Shown: positions 43,706 to 53,222 of the stretch, piece after piece
Layout: each line of letters opens with the position of its first letter
How positions within the stretch are numbered: the stretch's first letter is position 1
Source: Collinsella sp. AF25-2LB
GTDB lineage: Bacteria > Actinomycetota > Coriobacteriia > Coriobacteriales > Coriobacteriaceae
DNA length: 64,000 bases
Direction: 5' to 3'
NCBI RefSeq assembly: GCF_003458415.1
Contig: NZ_QRUF01000002.1
Location: forward strand, 285-64,284
The notes under the pieces: model-generated
Databases searched by the model: none
Told to the model about the DNA's origin: nothing
Seen by the model: the letters and a program-made list of their open reading frames with translations, nothing else
Made by a program: the position numbers and the translations under genes

Positions 43706-46700
43706 GTGTATCTCAAGTCCCTCACGCTCAAAGGGTTCAAGTCGTTTGCCGACCGCGCCCATATGACGTTTGAGCCTGGCCTGACCGTCATCGTCGGTCC
43801 CAACGGCTCGGGAAAATCGAACATCTCCGACTCCATCCTGTGGGTTCTGGGCGAGCAGAGCGCGAAGCAGCTTCGCGGCCAGGCCATGGAGGATGTTATC
43901 TTCTCGGGCTCGTCGGCTCGCAAGCCGGTGGGTGTCGCCGAGGTCACGCTGGTGCTCGATAACTCGGACCATATGCTGCCCGTCGACTTTGACGAAGTCG
44001 CCATCACCCGTCGCATGTATCGCTCGGGCGAAAGCGAGTACCTCATCAACTCGAGTCCCTGCCGCCTGATGGACATTCAGGACATCCTGCACGATTCGGG
44101 TCTGGGCAAGGATACGCATTCCATCATCAGCCAGGGCAAGCTCGACGCCATTTTGCAGAGTCGCCCCGAGGAGCGCCGTGCCCTCATCGAGGAGGCCGCC
44201 GGCATCTCCAAGCACAAGCGCCGCAAGGAGCGTGCGCTCAAAAAGATTAAGTCGATGGACGAGCACCTGACGCGTGCCCGCGACATCAATAAGGAAATCG
44301 CCCGTCAGCTGCGACCGCTGGAGCGTCAGGTCGACCGCGCGCGCAAGTACAAAGAGCTGTCCTCGCGCGCGAACGAGCTTACGCAGATGCTGGCCGTCGA
44401 CGAGCTGCGTTCGCTGCAATCGCAGTGGAACGACCTGGAGAGCCGCTCTAAGGAGGGCGCCGCCGAGCTGGAGCTCGCGCAGTACCGCCTAGGCGAAAAG
44501 GAGCGCGAGCTCGAGAAGCTCCAGGTTATGCTCGAGGAAAAGGGCCTGTTTGTGGGCGACCTGGGCGAGCAACGCCGTCACATGCAAGATGTGGTCGGTC
44601 GCATTAACTCCGACATGCGCCTGCTCGAGGAAAAGGGCCACAACATGGTGTCGCGCCTGTCTGACATGCGCGGGCAGATCTCGAGCTCCGAGCATCAGCG
44701 TCGTCGCGTGGTCGAGGAGCTCGAGGACGCGCGTGCCCAGCTTGAGGAAGTGACCGGTGCGCACATGCTGGCCCAGGAGGACGTTGACGCCGCTGGTCCT
44801 GCCGCCGCTGAGCTCCACGAGCGGCGCGTGGCGCTCGACAATCAGATTTCGCAGTTTACGCGTGAGCAACGCGATGTGCAACGCGTGGCCGATAACGCCG
44901 CGCTCGAGCTCGCCAAGGTGAAGGATTCCTTGAGCAATGCCGAGGTCGAGGACAACATGTATGCCTCGCGCCTGGAGCAGATTGACGAGCAGCTCGAGGA
45001 GGTCACGGCCTCGCTCGAGAGTCGTCGCGACCGCGCAGAGGAGCTTGAGGGTGCTCTTGAGGAAGCGCGCCAGGCCCAGGCCGATGCGCGTGAGGCCACC
45101 GAGACGGCACGCGCGGCTCTGAAGGACCTGCGTGCCCGCGAGAGCGATGCGCGCAACAAGTTATCCGAGGTGCGCTCGGAGCTTTCCAGCCAAAAGAAAC
45201 TCGATGCCCGCATGGCCGACAGCTCGCCGCTCGTGAGCCGTCTGGTGGGTGCGCTGGGCGATGATGTCACGGGTCGTCTGGGCGACGTGCTCGAGGCCCC
45301 GCGCGAGCTTGAGGGCTTGGTTGAGCAATTGCTCGCCGGCGATATCGATGCACTGCTGTTCGACGATACGTCCGCGCTTGAGCGTGCCGGTCGTGCCGCT
45401 CTGGACCAGAAGAAGGCCTCGGGCGAGGCGCTGCTGGTGGCGCGCGGCGTGAGCGGCTCTACCGCCGCTGAGGGCGCTGCCGGTACCCGTCTGGTTGATC
45501 ATCTGTCCGTGCGCGCAGGCTACGGTCCCGTCGTCGAGGCGTTGCTCGGCGGATATTACGTAGTGGACGATCTTGCTGCCGCGCTGTCGGCGCCGGTCGT
45601 TGACGGCGTGACTTACGTGACCCCCGATGGCGCCCGCGTCGCCTGCGGCGGCCTGGTGCGCGTGGGCCTCGATGCCGGCGAGGCTTCGGGTGCGCTGGAG
45701 CGCAAGCGTCGCATTCGCGAGCTGGAGGGCCTGGAGCCCGATCTGGCTGCCGTGTTTGAGCATGTGTCGGATCAAGTCGTCGAGGCCAATGCGGCCGTTG
45801 AGGAAGCGCGTGCCGCTGAGGGCGATGCCGCCGGCGAGATCGCCCGTCTTGAGGGCGAGCGCCGCTCGCTGCTCTCCGAGATCGGCCGCTTGGAGCAAAG
45901 CGCCAACAATGCCGAGGTCGAGCGCGTGCGCATCTCCAAGCGCCGCGAGCAGGCCTCCGAAGCCGTTCGCGCTGCGCGCCCGCGCGTTGACGAGCTCACC
46001 CGTTCGCGTGACGAGGCTCGCGCGCAGGCAAGCAATCTGGGGTTGCAGATTGCCGAGGCCAACGACGAACTCGACCGCGTTCGCCGTGACGATTCCGAGG
46101 CTGCCGGCAAGCTCGCCGACGCCAAGGTTCGCCTAGCCCAGACGAGCGAACGCCTGCGTTCGCTGAAGGGCCGCGTGCCCGATCTGGAGCATCGTCTTGA
46201 GGGCATCGACCGCCGTATCCGCGGAACACGCCAGGCCTCGCGCTCGCTCGAATTGCTGCGCCTGCGCGTCGATCCCATGCACGAACGCTATTCGGCCCTG
46301 CTGGAGCGCGCGTCGGATTGGGCCTCGCGTCTGCGTGACCAGGCTTCGCTCGAGGAGGCTGACTCGGCCTCGCTTAAGAAGACCATTGAGGACGCCAAGG
46401 CCGAGGTCTCCCGCGCCAAGGAGCGGGTCGATGCCGCCACCGCGACGCAAAACGAGTTCAAGGTCGCTCGCGGCAAGCTTGAGGTGCAGGTAGAGGCGGC
46501 TATCAAGGCCATTACCGCCGATGGCACCACGGTGCTCGAGGAGGCGCTCATGCTTCCTGCGCCCACCGACCGTGACGCTGCCGAGCGTGAGCTCAACCAG
46601 CTCGTGCGCCAGATCAACAACCTGGGCCCTGTGAACCAGGTTGCCATGGAGGAGTACGAGCAGCTCAAGCGCCGCGCCGATTACATCGAGGAGCAGCTGG

Positions 46701-47242
46701 CCGATCTGGAGAGCGCGCGCAAGGCGCTCACCAAGATCACCGTGGCCATTGACCGTAAGATGCGCAAGGCCTTCCTGGTGACCTTCGAGAAGGTCGATGC
46801 GAACTTCCGCGAGATCTTCGCCATGCTGTTTCCGGGTGGCCAGGCACATCTGGAGATGACCGACCCTGAGCATCCGGCCGAGACGGGCATCGAGGTCGTG
46901 GCGCAGCCGCGTGGCAAGCGCATCACCAAGATGATGCTCATGTCGGGCGGCGAGAAGAGCCTGACGGCGCTCGCCTTGCTCTTTGCTGTCTATCGCACGC
47001 GTACGGTGCCGTTCTATGTGCTGGACGAGGTCGAGGCGGCGCTCGATGACGCCAACCTGTCCAAGCTCATCGGCGCACTCGACGTGTTGCGTTCCGATAC
47101 GCAGCTCTTGGTTATCTCGCATCAGCGCCGTACTATGGAGGACGCTGACGTCCTCTACGGCGTCTCGATGCAAGCCGACGGCGTCAGTCGCGTCGTCTCG
47201 CAAAAACTCGATCGCGAAACCGGAAAGGTCGTGAATGCATAA
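43706..47242 (+). CDS. smc: Chromosome segregation protein SMC
   Basis: A 1178-residue condensin ATPase. N-terminal Walker A is VGPNGSGKSNISDSILWVLG. Two long coiled coils flank a hinge (about 500-650, GRLGDVLEAPRELEGL onward). At the C-terminus are the signature LMSGGEKSLTALALLFA and Walker B FYVLDEVEAALDDANL. The start is GTG at 43706. The stop overlaps the ftsY start, so the two are coupled. Confidence 0.97.
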   Translation: MYLKSLTLKGFKSFADRAHMTFEPGLTVIVGPNGSGKSNISDSILWVLGEQSAKQLRGQAMEDVIFSGSSARKPVGVAEVTLVLDNSDHMLPVDFDEVAITRRMYRSGESEYLINSSPCRLMDIQDILHDSGLGKDTHSIISQGKLDAILQSRPEERRALIEEAAGISKHKRRKERALKKIKSMDEHLTRARDINKEIARQLRPLERQVDRARKYKELSSRANELTQMLAVDELRSLQSQWNDLESRSKEGAAELELAQYRLGEKERELEKLQVMLEEKGLFVGDLGEQRRHMQDVVGRINSDMRLLEEKGHNMVSRLSDMRGQISSSEHQRRRVVEELEDARAQLEEVTGAHMLAQEDVDAAGPAAAELHERRVALDNQISQFTREQRDVQRVADNAALELAKVKDSLSNAEVEDNMYASRLEQIDEQLEEVTASLESRRDRAEELEGALEEARQAQADAREATETARAALKDLRARESDARNKLSEVRSELSSQKKLDARMADSSPLVSRLVGALGDDVTGRLGDVLEAPRELEGLVEQLLAGDIDALLFDDTSALERAGRAALDQKKASGEALLVARGVSGSTAAEGAAGTRLVDHLSVRAGYGPVVEALLGGYYVVDDLAAALSAPVVDGVTYVTPDGARVACGGLVRVGLDAGEASGALERKRRIRELEGLEPDLAAVFEHVSDQVVEANAAVEEARAAEGDAAGEIARLEGERRSLLSEIGRLEQSANNAEVERVRISKRREQASEAVRAARPRVDELTRSRDEARAQASNLGLQIAEANDELDRVRRDDSEAAGKLADAKVRLAQTSERLRSLKGRVPDLEHRLEGIDRRIRGTRQASRSLELLRLRVDPMHERYSALLERASDWASRLRDQASLEEADSASLKKTIEDAKAEVSRAKERVDAATATQNEFKVARGKLEVQVEAAIKAITADGTTVLEEALMLPAPTDRDAAERELNQLVRQINNLGPVNQVAMEEYEQLKRRADYIEEQLADLESARKALTKITVAIDRKMRKAFLVTFEKVDANFREIFAMLFPGGQAHLEMTDPEHPAETGIEVVAQPRGKRITKMMLMSGGEKSLTALALLFAVYRTRTVPFYVLDEVEAALDDANLSKLIGALDVLRSDTQLLVISHQRRTMEDADVLYGVSMQADGVSRVVSQKLDRETGKVVNA

Positions 47243-48159
47243 TGGGATTCTTCGATGCTCTCTCGCGCGGACTTGAGCGCAGCCGCGAGGCCCTCAACGA
47301 GGTCTTCTACTTTGGCGGCGAGGTCGACGAGGATTTTTGGGAGGACCTAGAGGACACCCTCGTCATGGGTGACATGGGTGCCGAGGTCGCGATCCAGGTG
47401 TCCGATGACCTGCGCGATGCCGCGGCCAAGAAGAACCTTAAGACCGCCCCGCAGCTCCGTCGCGCCCTGGCCGAGCAGCTCGAGCAGCATTTTGTGCCCG
47501 TCGAGCGCGATCCGTTCGCCGACACGCCGAGTTGCGTGCTGTTTGTGGGCATTAACGGTGCCGGCAAGACCACGACGGTCGGCAAGATCGCGAGCGCCAT
47601 GTCTGCCCGCGGCAAGAACGTCGTGATCGGCTCAGCCGACACCTTCCGCGCCGCCGCCATTGAGCAGCTCGATGTGTGGGGCCAGCGCGCCGGCGTTCCC
47701 GTCATCAAGCGCGACCGCGGCTCCGACCCGGCGAGCGTTTGCTACGACGTGCTCGACGAGGCCGACAAGCGCGGCAGCGACCTGGTGCTTATCGACACCG
47801 CCGGTCGTCTGCACACGAGCCCCGAGCTCATGCGCGAGCTTGCCAAGGTGGTCAACGTGACGCGTAAGCGCGCCGCCAATATGGCCGCCGGCCCCATGCC
47901 CGTCTCGGTCGTCCTCGTAATCGATGCCGCAACAGGCCAAAACGGCCTGAACCAGGCGCTCGAGTTTAACGAGGCGCTGGGCCTGGACGGTATTATCATG
48001 ACAAAGCTCGACGGCACGGCAAAGGGCGGTATCGCCATGGCCGTGGCCGAGAAGCTCAAGCTTCCCATCCTGCGCATCGGCGTGGGCGAGCAGGTCGATG
48101 ACCTGCAGGAGTTTAATGCCAAAGATTTCTGCCGCGCCCTGGTGGGCGAGTCCAATTAA
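47242..48159 (+). CDS. ftsY: Signal recognition particle receptor FtsY
   Basis: GTPase that docks SRP-ribosome complexes at the membrane. 305 residues. It lacks a long acidic A domain, as in many Gram-positives. The N domain (GLERSREALNEVFYFGGEVD) is followed by the G domain with VGINGAGKTTTVGKIA, DTFRAAAIEQL, LIDTAGRLHT and TKLDGTAKGG. It lies between smc and ffh. Confidence 0.96.
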   Translation: MGFFDALSRGLERSREALNEVFYFGGEVDEDFWEDLEDTLVMGDMGAEVAIQVSDDLRDAAAKKNLKTAPQLRRALAEQLEQHFVPVERDPFADTPSCVLFVGINGAGKTTTVGKIASAMSARGKNVVIGSADTFRAAAIEQLDVWGQRAGVPVIKRDRGSDPASVCYDVLDEADKRGSDLVLIDTAGRLHTSPELMRELAKVVNVTRKRAANMAAGPMPVSVVLVIDAATGQNGLNQALEFNEALGLDGIIMTKLDGTAKGGIAMAVAEKLKLPILRIGVGEQVDDLQEFNAKDFCRALVGESN

Positions 48160-48169
48160 GGAGTGACTA

Positions 48170-49645
48170 GTGTTTGATTCCCTGAGCGATCGCCTCAACG
48201 ACACATTTGACCGCCTGCGCGGCAAGGGCAAGCTGACCGAGGCCGATATCACCTCGGCCATGCGCGACATTCGCATGGCGCTGCTCGAGGCCGACGTCAA
48301 CTTCAAGGTCGTCAAGGAGTTCGTCGCCAAGACCAAGGAGCGCTGCATGACCGCCGAGGTCATGGAGTCGCTGTCGCCGGCGCAAAACGTCGTCAAGATC
48401 GTGCTCGATGAGCTCACCGATATGCTCGGTTCCACCGAGAGCAAGCTCGTCTTTAGCAACCGCATCCCCAATGTCATCATGCTCGTGGGCCTGCAGGGCT
48501 CCGGTAAGACCACGGCGGCCGTAAAGCTGGCATACCTGCTCAAGAAGCAGGGTCGCTCGCCGCTGCTCGCCGCGTGCGACGTCTATCGTCCCGCCGCTGC
48601 CGACCAGCTTGCCACGCTCGGTGGCGAGATCGGCGTGCCGGTCTTCCGCGGTGACGGCGCGCACCCGGTCGATATCGCCAAGGGCGCCATCCAGGAGGCC
48701 GTTGACCACCTGCGCGACGTGGTCATCGTCGATACCGCCGGTCGCCTGCAGATCGACGAGCAGATGATGCAGGAGGCCGTGGACATCAAGAAGGCCGTCA
48801 AGCCCGATCAGGTGCTGATGGTTGTCGATGCCATGACCGGTCAGGATATCGTCAACGTCGTCTCGACCTTCGCCGAGCGCACCGACTTTGACGGCGTGAT
48901 CATCTCCAAGCTCGACGGCGATGCCCGTGGCGGCGGCGCGCTTTCCGTGCGCCAGGTGACCGGCAAGCCCATCAAGTTCGTGAGCATGGGCGAGAAGCCC
49001 GATTCGCTGGAGCCGTTCTATCCCGATCGTATGGCCAAGCGCATTCTTGGCATGGGCGACGTTGTCGGCATTATCGAGAAGGCCCAGGAGGCGGCCGACG
49101 CCGAGCAGCTCGAGGCTGCCGAGCGAATGCTGCGCGAGGGCTTCACCATGAACGATATGCTCGACCAGATGAAGGCCGTCAAGAAGATGGGCGGCATGAA
49201 GGGCATCCTGGGCATGCTCCCCGGCGGCCAGCGTGCGCTCAACCAGATGGGTGGCAACCTGGACGAGGGCATCTTCGATAAGAACGAGGCCATTATCATG
49301 TCGATGACCAAGGAGGAGCGCCTGCGTCCCTCCATAATCAACGGTCAACGTCGCGCGCGTATCGCCAAGGGCGCCGGCGTAACCCCCACCGAAGTCAATA
49401 CCCTTATGAAGCAGTGGGGCGAGATGAATAAGATGATGGGCCGCATGCGCACGATAGCCAATCAGGCACAGGCCGGCGGCAAGAAGGGCAAAAAGGGTAG
49501 GAAGGGCAAGAAAATGCGCATGCCCAATATCCCTGGCCTGGACGCTATGGGTCTGGGCGGCATGGGCGGCCTGGGTACGGGCGGTCCCAAGTCCGATATG
49601 GAGCTGCTGCGCCAGATGGAAGCGCAGATGCGCAATAAGAAATAG
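48170..49645 (+). CDS. ffh: Signal recognition particle protein Ffh
   Basis: Binds signal sequences and SRP RNA. 491 residues. The NG domain shows VGLQGSGKTTAAVKLAYLL, ACDVYRPAAADQL, DTAGRLQID and SKLDGDARGGGAL. The M domain is rich in Met (MLDQMKAVKKMGGMKGILGM) and ends with a Gly/Lys/Met-rich tail. The start is GTG at 48170. It closes the plsX-to-ffh block and is followed by a terminator at 49671. Confidence 0.97.
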   Translation: MFDSLSDRLNDTFDRLRGKGKLTEADITSAMRDIRMALLEADVNFKVVKEFVAKTKERCMTAEVMESLSPAQNVVKIVLDELTDMLGSTESKLVFSNRIPNVIMLVGLQGSGKTTAAVKLAYLLKKQGRSPLLAACDVYRPAAADQLATLGGEIGVPVFRGDGAHPVDIAKGAIQEAVDHLRDVVIVDTAGRLQIDEQMMQEAVDIKKAVKPDQVLMVVDAMTGQDIVNVVSTFAERTDFDGVIISKLDGDARGGGALSVRQVTGKPIKFVSMGEKPDSLEPFYPDRMAKRILGMGDVVGIIEKAQEAADAEQLEAAERMLREGFTMNDMLDQMKAVKKMGGMKGILGMLPGGQRALNQMGGNLDEGIFDKNEAIIMSMTKEERLRPSIINGQRRARIAKGAGVTPTEVNTLMKQWGEMNKMMGRMRTIANQAQAGGKKGKKGRKGKKMRMPNIPGLDAMGLGGMGGLGTGGPKSDMELLRQMEAQMRNKK

Positions 49646-49670
49646 GGCTGTAATTCCAGCTTGATATGGC

Positions 49671-49702
49671 AAAGGCCACTCGGAAGCTACCGGGTGGCCT
49701 TT
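49671..49702. terminator. Terminator between ffh and the convergent DUF134/NifX-like gene
   Basis: AAAGGCCACTCGG pairs with CCGGGTGGCCTTT over 13 bp (one G-U pair). The A run on one side and T-rich sequence on the other allow use from both strands. Confidence 0.7.
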
Positions 49703-49765
49703 GTTGTTGGCTTTGATTGTTGGGTTGCGTTCGGCGTCGCGCCCCGAGCTCGCGGTGTCGTGCCG

Positions 49766-50530
49766 TTAGTGGCAGCTGCAGCCCTCGTGGCCCTCGTGCT
49801 CGTGATGGTCGTGGCAGCTGCAGGACTCGCCGTGTTCGTGGGCGTGGTCGTGGTCATGGCCGTGGCAGCCGCACGTGGCCTCGCCGTTCTGTGCGAGCGT
49901 GCCGGCGATAAGGGCCTCGACGCAAGCGTCGCAGCTGCCCTGGGCACCTGCGTATACCGTGATGCAGGCTTGGGCAAGCGCATTGATAGCGCCGCCGCCG
50001 ATGCCGCCGCAGATGAGCGTGTCCACGCCACCGTTGGCGAGCAGGCCCGCAAGGGCACCGTGGCCGGTGCCGCCGGTGCCCACGACCTGTTCGTTGAGCA
50101 CCTTGCCGTCCTGAATGTCGTAGATCTTGAACTGCTCGCTGCGGCCAAAGTGCATAAAGATGTTGCCGTTGTCGTACGTGGTTGCCACCCTCATGGTGTC
50201 GACCTCCTTTGCTGGCCATGCGGCCGTCGCTGTGGTGATGGGGGAGTACGCGATATTGCCGCCCTCGATGATGAGCGCTCGTCCGTTGACCAGCGCGTTT
50301 GCCACCTTGCGATGCGCGCGGCTGCAGATTGCCGCCACCGTGGCGCGAGCAATGCCCATCTGCTGTGCGACGGCCTCTTGGTTAAGGCCTTCCAGGTCGC
50401 ACAGGCGCAGCGCCTCGAGTTCGTCGACCGTCATGTCGATGGCATCGCCGCTCGCCAGGCCATCGGGGGTAAAACCGCGATATTCGGGGATGATTCCGAC
50501 GCGGCGCAGTTTTTCGCGTCTTCCTGCCAT
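49766..50530 (-). CDS. DUF134 DNA-binding domain fused to a NifX/NifB-type metal-cofactor domain with a His/Cys-rich tail
   Basis: 254 residues in three parts. Residues 1-105 are DUF134, a sigma-like helix-turn-helix (GFTPDG, then AIDMTVDELEALRLCDLEGL and QQMGIARATVAAI). Residues 112-220 match the dinitrogenase iron-molybdenum cofactor domain (VATTYDNGNIFMHFGRSEQF, GGIGGGAINAL). The last 33 residues are nearly all His, Cys, Asp, Glu and Gly, a likely metal-binding tail. The two domains are usually neighbouring genes in anaerobes. The start is the ATG at 50530, five bases after AAGGAG. Two copies of TGACATATGTCA-type palindromes flank its promoter, suggesting self-control. No nitrogenase genes are present, so a metal-sensing regulator is the best guess. 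Confidence 0.85.
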   Translation of the reverse strand: MAGRREKLRRVGIIPEYRGFTPDGLASGDAIDMTVDELEALRLCDLEGLNQEAVAQQMGIARATVAAICSRAHRKVANALVNGRALIIEGGNIAYSPITTATAAWPAKEVDTMRVATTYDNGNIFMHFGRSEQFKIYDIQDGKVLNEQVVGTGGTGHGALAGLLANGGVDTLICGGIGGGAINALAQACITVYAGAQGSCDACVEALIAGTLAQNGEATCGCHGHDHDHAHEHGESCSCHDHHEHEGHEGCSCH

Positions 50531-50544
50531 GCGCACTCCTTATC

Positions 50545-50610
50545 TGACATATGTCAACAATAGGATAACTCGATGCTCATTGAGCGCAAGGAATTTCTGG
50601 CATATGTCAG
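50545..50610 (-). promoter_or_regulatory. Promoter and two operator palindromes of the DUF134 fusion gene
   Basis: On the minus strand TTGCGC (complement of 50584-50589) and TATCCT (complement of 50562-50567) are 16 bases apart. TGACATATGTCA (50545-50556) lies over the expected transcript start, and CTGGCATATGTCAG (50597-50610) lies just upstream of the -35 box. Two copies of one palindrome around a promoter is a typical repressor layout; the encoded DUF134 domain is the obvious candidate to bind it. Confidence 0.7.
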
Positions 50611-50696
50611 AAAATGAGGGCTTATGTTAGGGCTGTGGGGCCGCGTGCGCCTGGGCTACAATGAATCTCGCTTGTAGGCGACTGACAGGAGGGTCA

Positions 50697-51545
50697 ATGA
50701 GCAAGGCTGATCAACAGTTTGTAGCCATGTGCCGCGATATTCTGGACCATGGCACCACCACCGAGGGCCAAAAGGTCCGCCCGGTGTGGGAGGACGGCAC
50801 CCCTGCCTATACCATTAAAAACTTTGGTGTCACGGCGCGCTATGACCTGCGCGAAGAGTTCCCGGCACTTACCCTGCGCCGTACGGCGCTTAAGTCTGCT
50901 ATGGACGAGATCCTATGGATCTATCAAAAGAAGTCCAATAACGTGCATGACCTCAACAGTCATATTTGGGATGAGTGGGCTGACGAGACCGGCTCTATCG
51001 GCAAGGCCTACGGCTACCAGATTGGCCAGAAGAGCCATTACGCCGAGGGCGACTTCGATCAGATGGACCGCGTGCTGTACGACCTCAAGCATACGCCGTA
51101 CAGCCGTCGTATTATGACGAACACGTACGTGTTCAGCGATCTATCCGAGATGCATCTGTATCCGTGCGCCTACAGCGTGACCTATAACGTCACTCAGCGT
51201 CCGCAGGACGACAAACCGACGCTCAACATGATTCTCAACCAGCGTAGCCAGGACATTTTGGCCGCGAACAATTGGAATGTGTGCCAGTACGCAATTCTGT
51301 TGATGATGGTTGCGCAGTCGGTCGATATGATTCCCGGCGAGCTGCTGCACGTGATCGCCGATGCCCACATTTACGACCGCCATGTCGATATCGTCCGCGA
51401 GCTTATCGAGCGTCCGCAGTTTGCCGCGCCCAAGGTAACGCTCAACCCCGATGTGCATGACTTCTATGCGTTTACGACCGATGACCTGATCGTCGAGGGC
51501 TACGAGCACGGCCCGCAGGTCAAGAACATTCCCATTGCGGTGTAG
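50697..51545 (+). CDS. thyA: Thymidylate synthase ThyA
   Basis: Methylates dUMP to dTMP using methylenetetrahydrofolate. 282 residues. The catalytic cysteine is in HLYPCAYSVTY, with RRIMTNTYVFSDLS before it (arginines for phosphate), and ILNQRSQDILAANNWNVCQYA follows. The ATG at 50697 has GGAGGG before it. The downstream gene folA regenerates its cofactor, so the pair forms a small operon. A TACAAT box lies at 50657. Confidence 0.96.
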   Translation: MSKADQQFVAMCRDILDHGTTTEGQKVRPVWEDGTPAYTIKNFGVTARYDLREEFPALTLRRTALKSAMDEILWIYQKKSNNVHDLNSHIWDEWADETGSIGKAYGYQIGQKSHYAEGDFDQMDRVLYDLKHTPYSRRIMTNTYVFSDLSEMHLYPCAYSVTYNVTQRPQDDKPTLNMILNQRSQDILAANNWNVCQYAILLMMVAQSVDMIPGELLHVIADAHIYDRHVDIVRELIERPQFAAPKVTLNPDVHDFYAFTTDDLIVEGYEHGPQVKNIPIAV

Positions 51546-51554
51546 GTGGCGCTC

Positions 51555-52073
51555 ATGACGTGTAAGCTTTCTGCCATCGTCGCCGTGTGCGATGACTGGG
51601 GTATTGGGTGCGAGGGCGACATGGTGGTGTCCAACCGTGCCGACATGCGTCATTTTGTGGCGCGCACCAAAGGTTGCCCGGTCATTATGGGACGCAAGAC
51701 GCTGTTGAGTTTTCCCGGCGGACGACCGCTCAAGAATCGCCGCAACATTGTGCTCACGCGCGACCAAGGCTTTGCGCCCGAGGGCGTCGACGTGGTGCAT
51801 AGCGTTGATGAAGCGCTCGCCGTGGTAGCCGATGAACCCGTTGCGTGGGTGATTGGCGGCGGCGAGGTGTATCGGCAGTTTTTGCCGTATTGCGTGGAGG
51901 CCGAGGTCACGCACAACCATTGCATCCATGCCGTGGACACGTACTTTCCCGATCTGGATGCCGATCCCGCGTGGGAGATTGCGCGACGTGGTGGTGTTGC
52001 TACGATTGCCGCGGGCGAGGGTGACGAGGGTCTCGATTATGAGTTCGTGACGTATCGTCGCGTTGATGTGTAA
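51555..52073 (+). CDS. folA: Dihydrofolate reductase
   Basis: Reduces dihydrofolate to tetrahydrofolate with NADPH. 172 residues. Seen: SAIVAVCDDWGIGCEGDMVV (N-terminal strand and loop), VIMGRKTLLSFPGGRPLKNR (cofactor site), and AWVIGGGEVYRQFLPYC (the IGGGEVY motif). The GTG at 51546 is in frame too; I prefer the ATG at 51555. It is nine bases from thyA. Confidence 0.94.
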   Translation: MTCKLSAIVAVCDDWGIGCEGDMVVSNRADMRHFVARTKGCPVIMGRKTLLSFPGGRPLKNRRNIVLTRDQGFAPEGVDVVHSVDEALAVVADEPVAWVIGGGEVYRQFLPYCVEAEVTHNHCIHAVDTYFPDLDADPAWEIARRGGVATIAAGEGDEGLDYEFVTYRRVDV

Positions 52074-52182
52074 ACCCGTTTATCCCTTCGGTATTATCGG
52101 GTTGGAATGAGTGGCGGGGTAGCGCATGGCGTTGCCCCGATATTTGTATAGGTGCTGCAAAGAAAGGTGCGGGCTGGCTGCT

Positions 52183-53097
52183 ATGACTGATGCCGTTGAG
52201 GTGCTGCAAATCGATTCGCTCGAGGACGAGCGGCTCGATGCCTACGTGCGACTGACCGAGCGCGAGCTGCGCTGCGTGTTGGAGCCGCAAAAGGGCATCT
52301 TTATCGCCGAGAGTGCCAAGGTTATCGAGCGCGCGGTTCGCGCCGGATACGAGCCGGTGAGCTTTCTTTTGGGCGAACGCTGGCTCGACCAGATGATGCC
52401 GCTGTTTGAGCGCCTGGTTGTGCGCGAGGGCGCGGGCCCGGTTCCCGTGTTCGTGGCCTCGATGGAGCTTATGGAGCAGCTGACGGGCTTTAACGTGACA
52501 CGCGGTGCGCTCGCGGCATTCCGCCGTCCACGTCAGATTCCGGTAGCCGAGTTCTTGGGTGGCGTCGTCGAGGCGGCGGGGGAGCGCCCGGTGCGCGTGT
52601 GCGTGCTCGAGGGCATTGTCGACCACACCAACGTCGGCGCGATTTTCCGCTCGGCGGCTGCGCTGAACGTCGATGGCATTTTGGTGAGCCCTACGTGCTG
52701 CGATCCGCTGTACCGTCGCTCGGCCCGTGTGAGCATGGGCACGGTGTTCCAGGTGCCCTGGACACGCATTGGCAGCGAGGCGCGCGTATGGCCGCATGAT
52801 GGGCTGGCGGCGCTACACGATGCCGGCTTTTCGTGTGCCGCCATGGCATTGACGGATGATTCGGTGTCGTTGGACGATTCCGCGCTGCAGGAGATTGACC
52901 GCCTGGCAATCTTTATGGGCACCGAGGGTGCTGGCTTGGGCGCCAAGACCATTGCGGGCTGTGACCGAGCCGTGCGAATTCCGATGGCGCACGGGGTCGA
53001 TTCGCTCAACGTGGCCGCGGCAAGTGCTGTCGCCTTTTGGCAGCTGTGTCCGCATGTGAGCAATGAGTATCACTACCAGCCGGGTTTGTATCACTAA
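52183..53097 (+). CDS. TrmH/SpoU family RNA 2'-O-methyltransferase
   Basis: About 304 residues. The N-terminal substrate-binding part (QKGIFIAESAKVIERAVRAG) is followed by a SPOUT domain with its deep knot: EGIVDHTNVGAIFRSAAALN, VSPTCCDPLYRRSARVSMG, FMGTEGAGLGAKTI and IPMAHGVDSLNVAAASAVA, which are the three classic motifs. It modifies rRNA or tRNA ribose; the exact site is not readable. The start at 52183 (MTDAVEV) is a choice; an ATG at 52126 is in frame but its codons do not fit the family. Confidence 0.9.
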   Translation: MTDAVEVLQIDSLEDERLDAYVRLTERELRCVLEPQKGIFIAESAKVIERAVRAGYEPVSFLLGERWLDQMMPLFERLVVREGAGPVPVFVASMELMEQLTGFNVTRGALAAFRRPRQIPVAEFLGGVVEAAGERPVRVCVLEGIVDHTNVGAIFRSAAALNVDGILVSPTCCDPLYRRSARVSMGTVFQVPWTRIGSEARVWPHDGLAALHDAGFSCAAMALTDDSVSLDDSALQEIDRLAIFMGTEGAGLGAKTIAGCDRAVRIPMAHGVDSLNVAAASAVAFWQLCPHVSNEYHYQPGLYH

Positions 53098-53222
53098 ACA
53101 GATATTTCGCACCGGGCTGTGGTTCGGGGCGTTTCGGCCGACGCTGGTCGGTGCTAAGCTGGTGTCGGCTTTGGTCTTAAATTGCCGTTTTGTTGTATGA
53201 CGTACGCTAGTGGGGAGGGCGT

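Noticed and set aside
50697..52073. thyA-folA as evidence for a phage-derived nucleotide cassette
   Set aside because: Composition and flanking genes are those of the core chromosome and the pair is common in bacteria.
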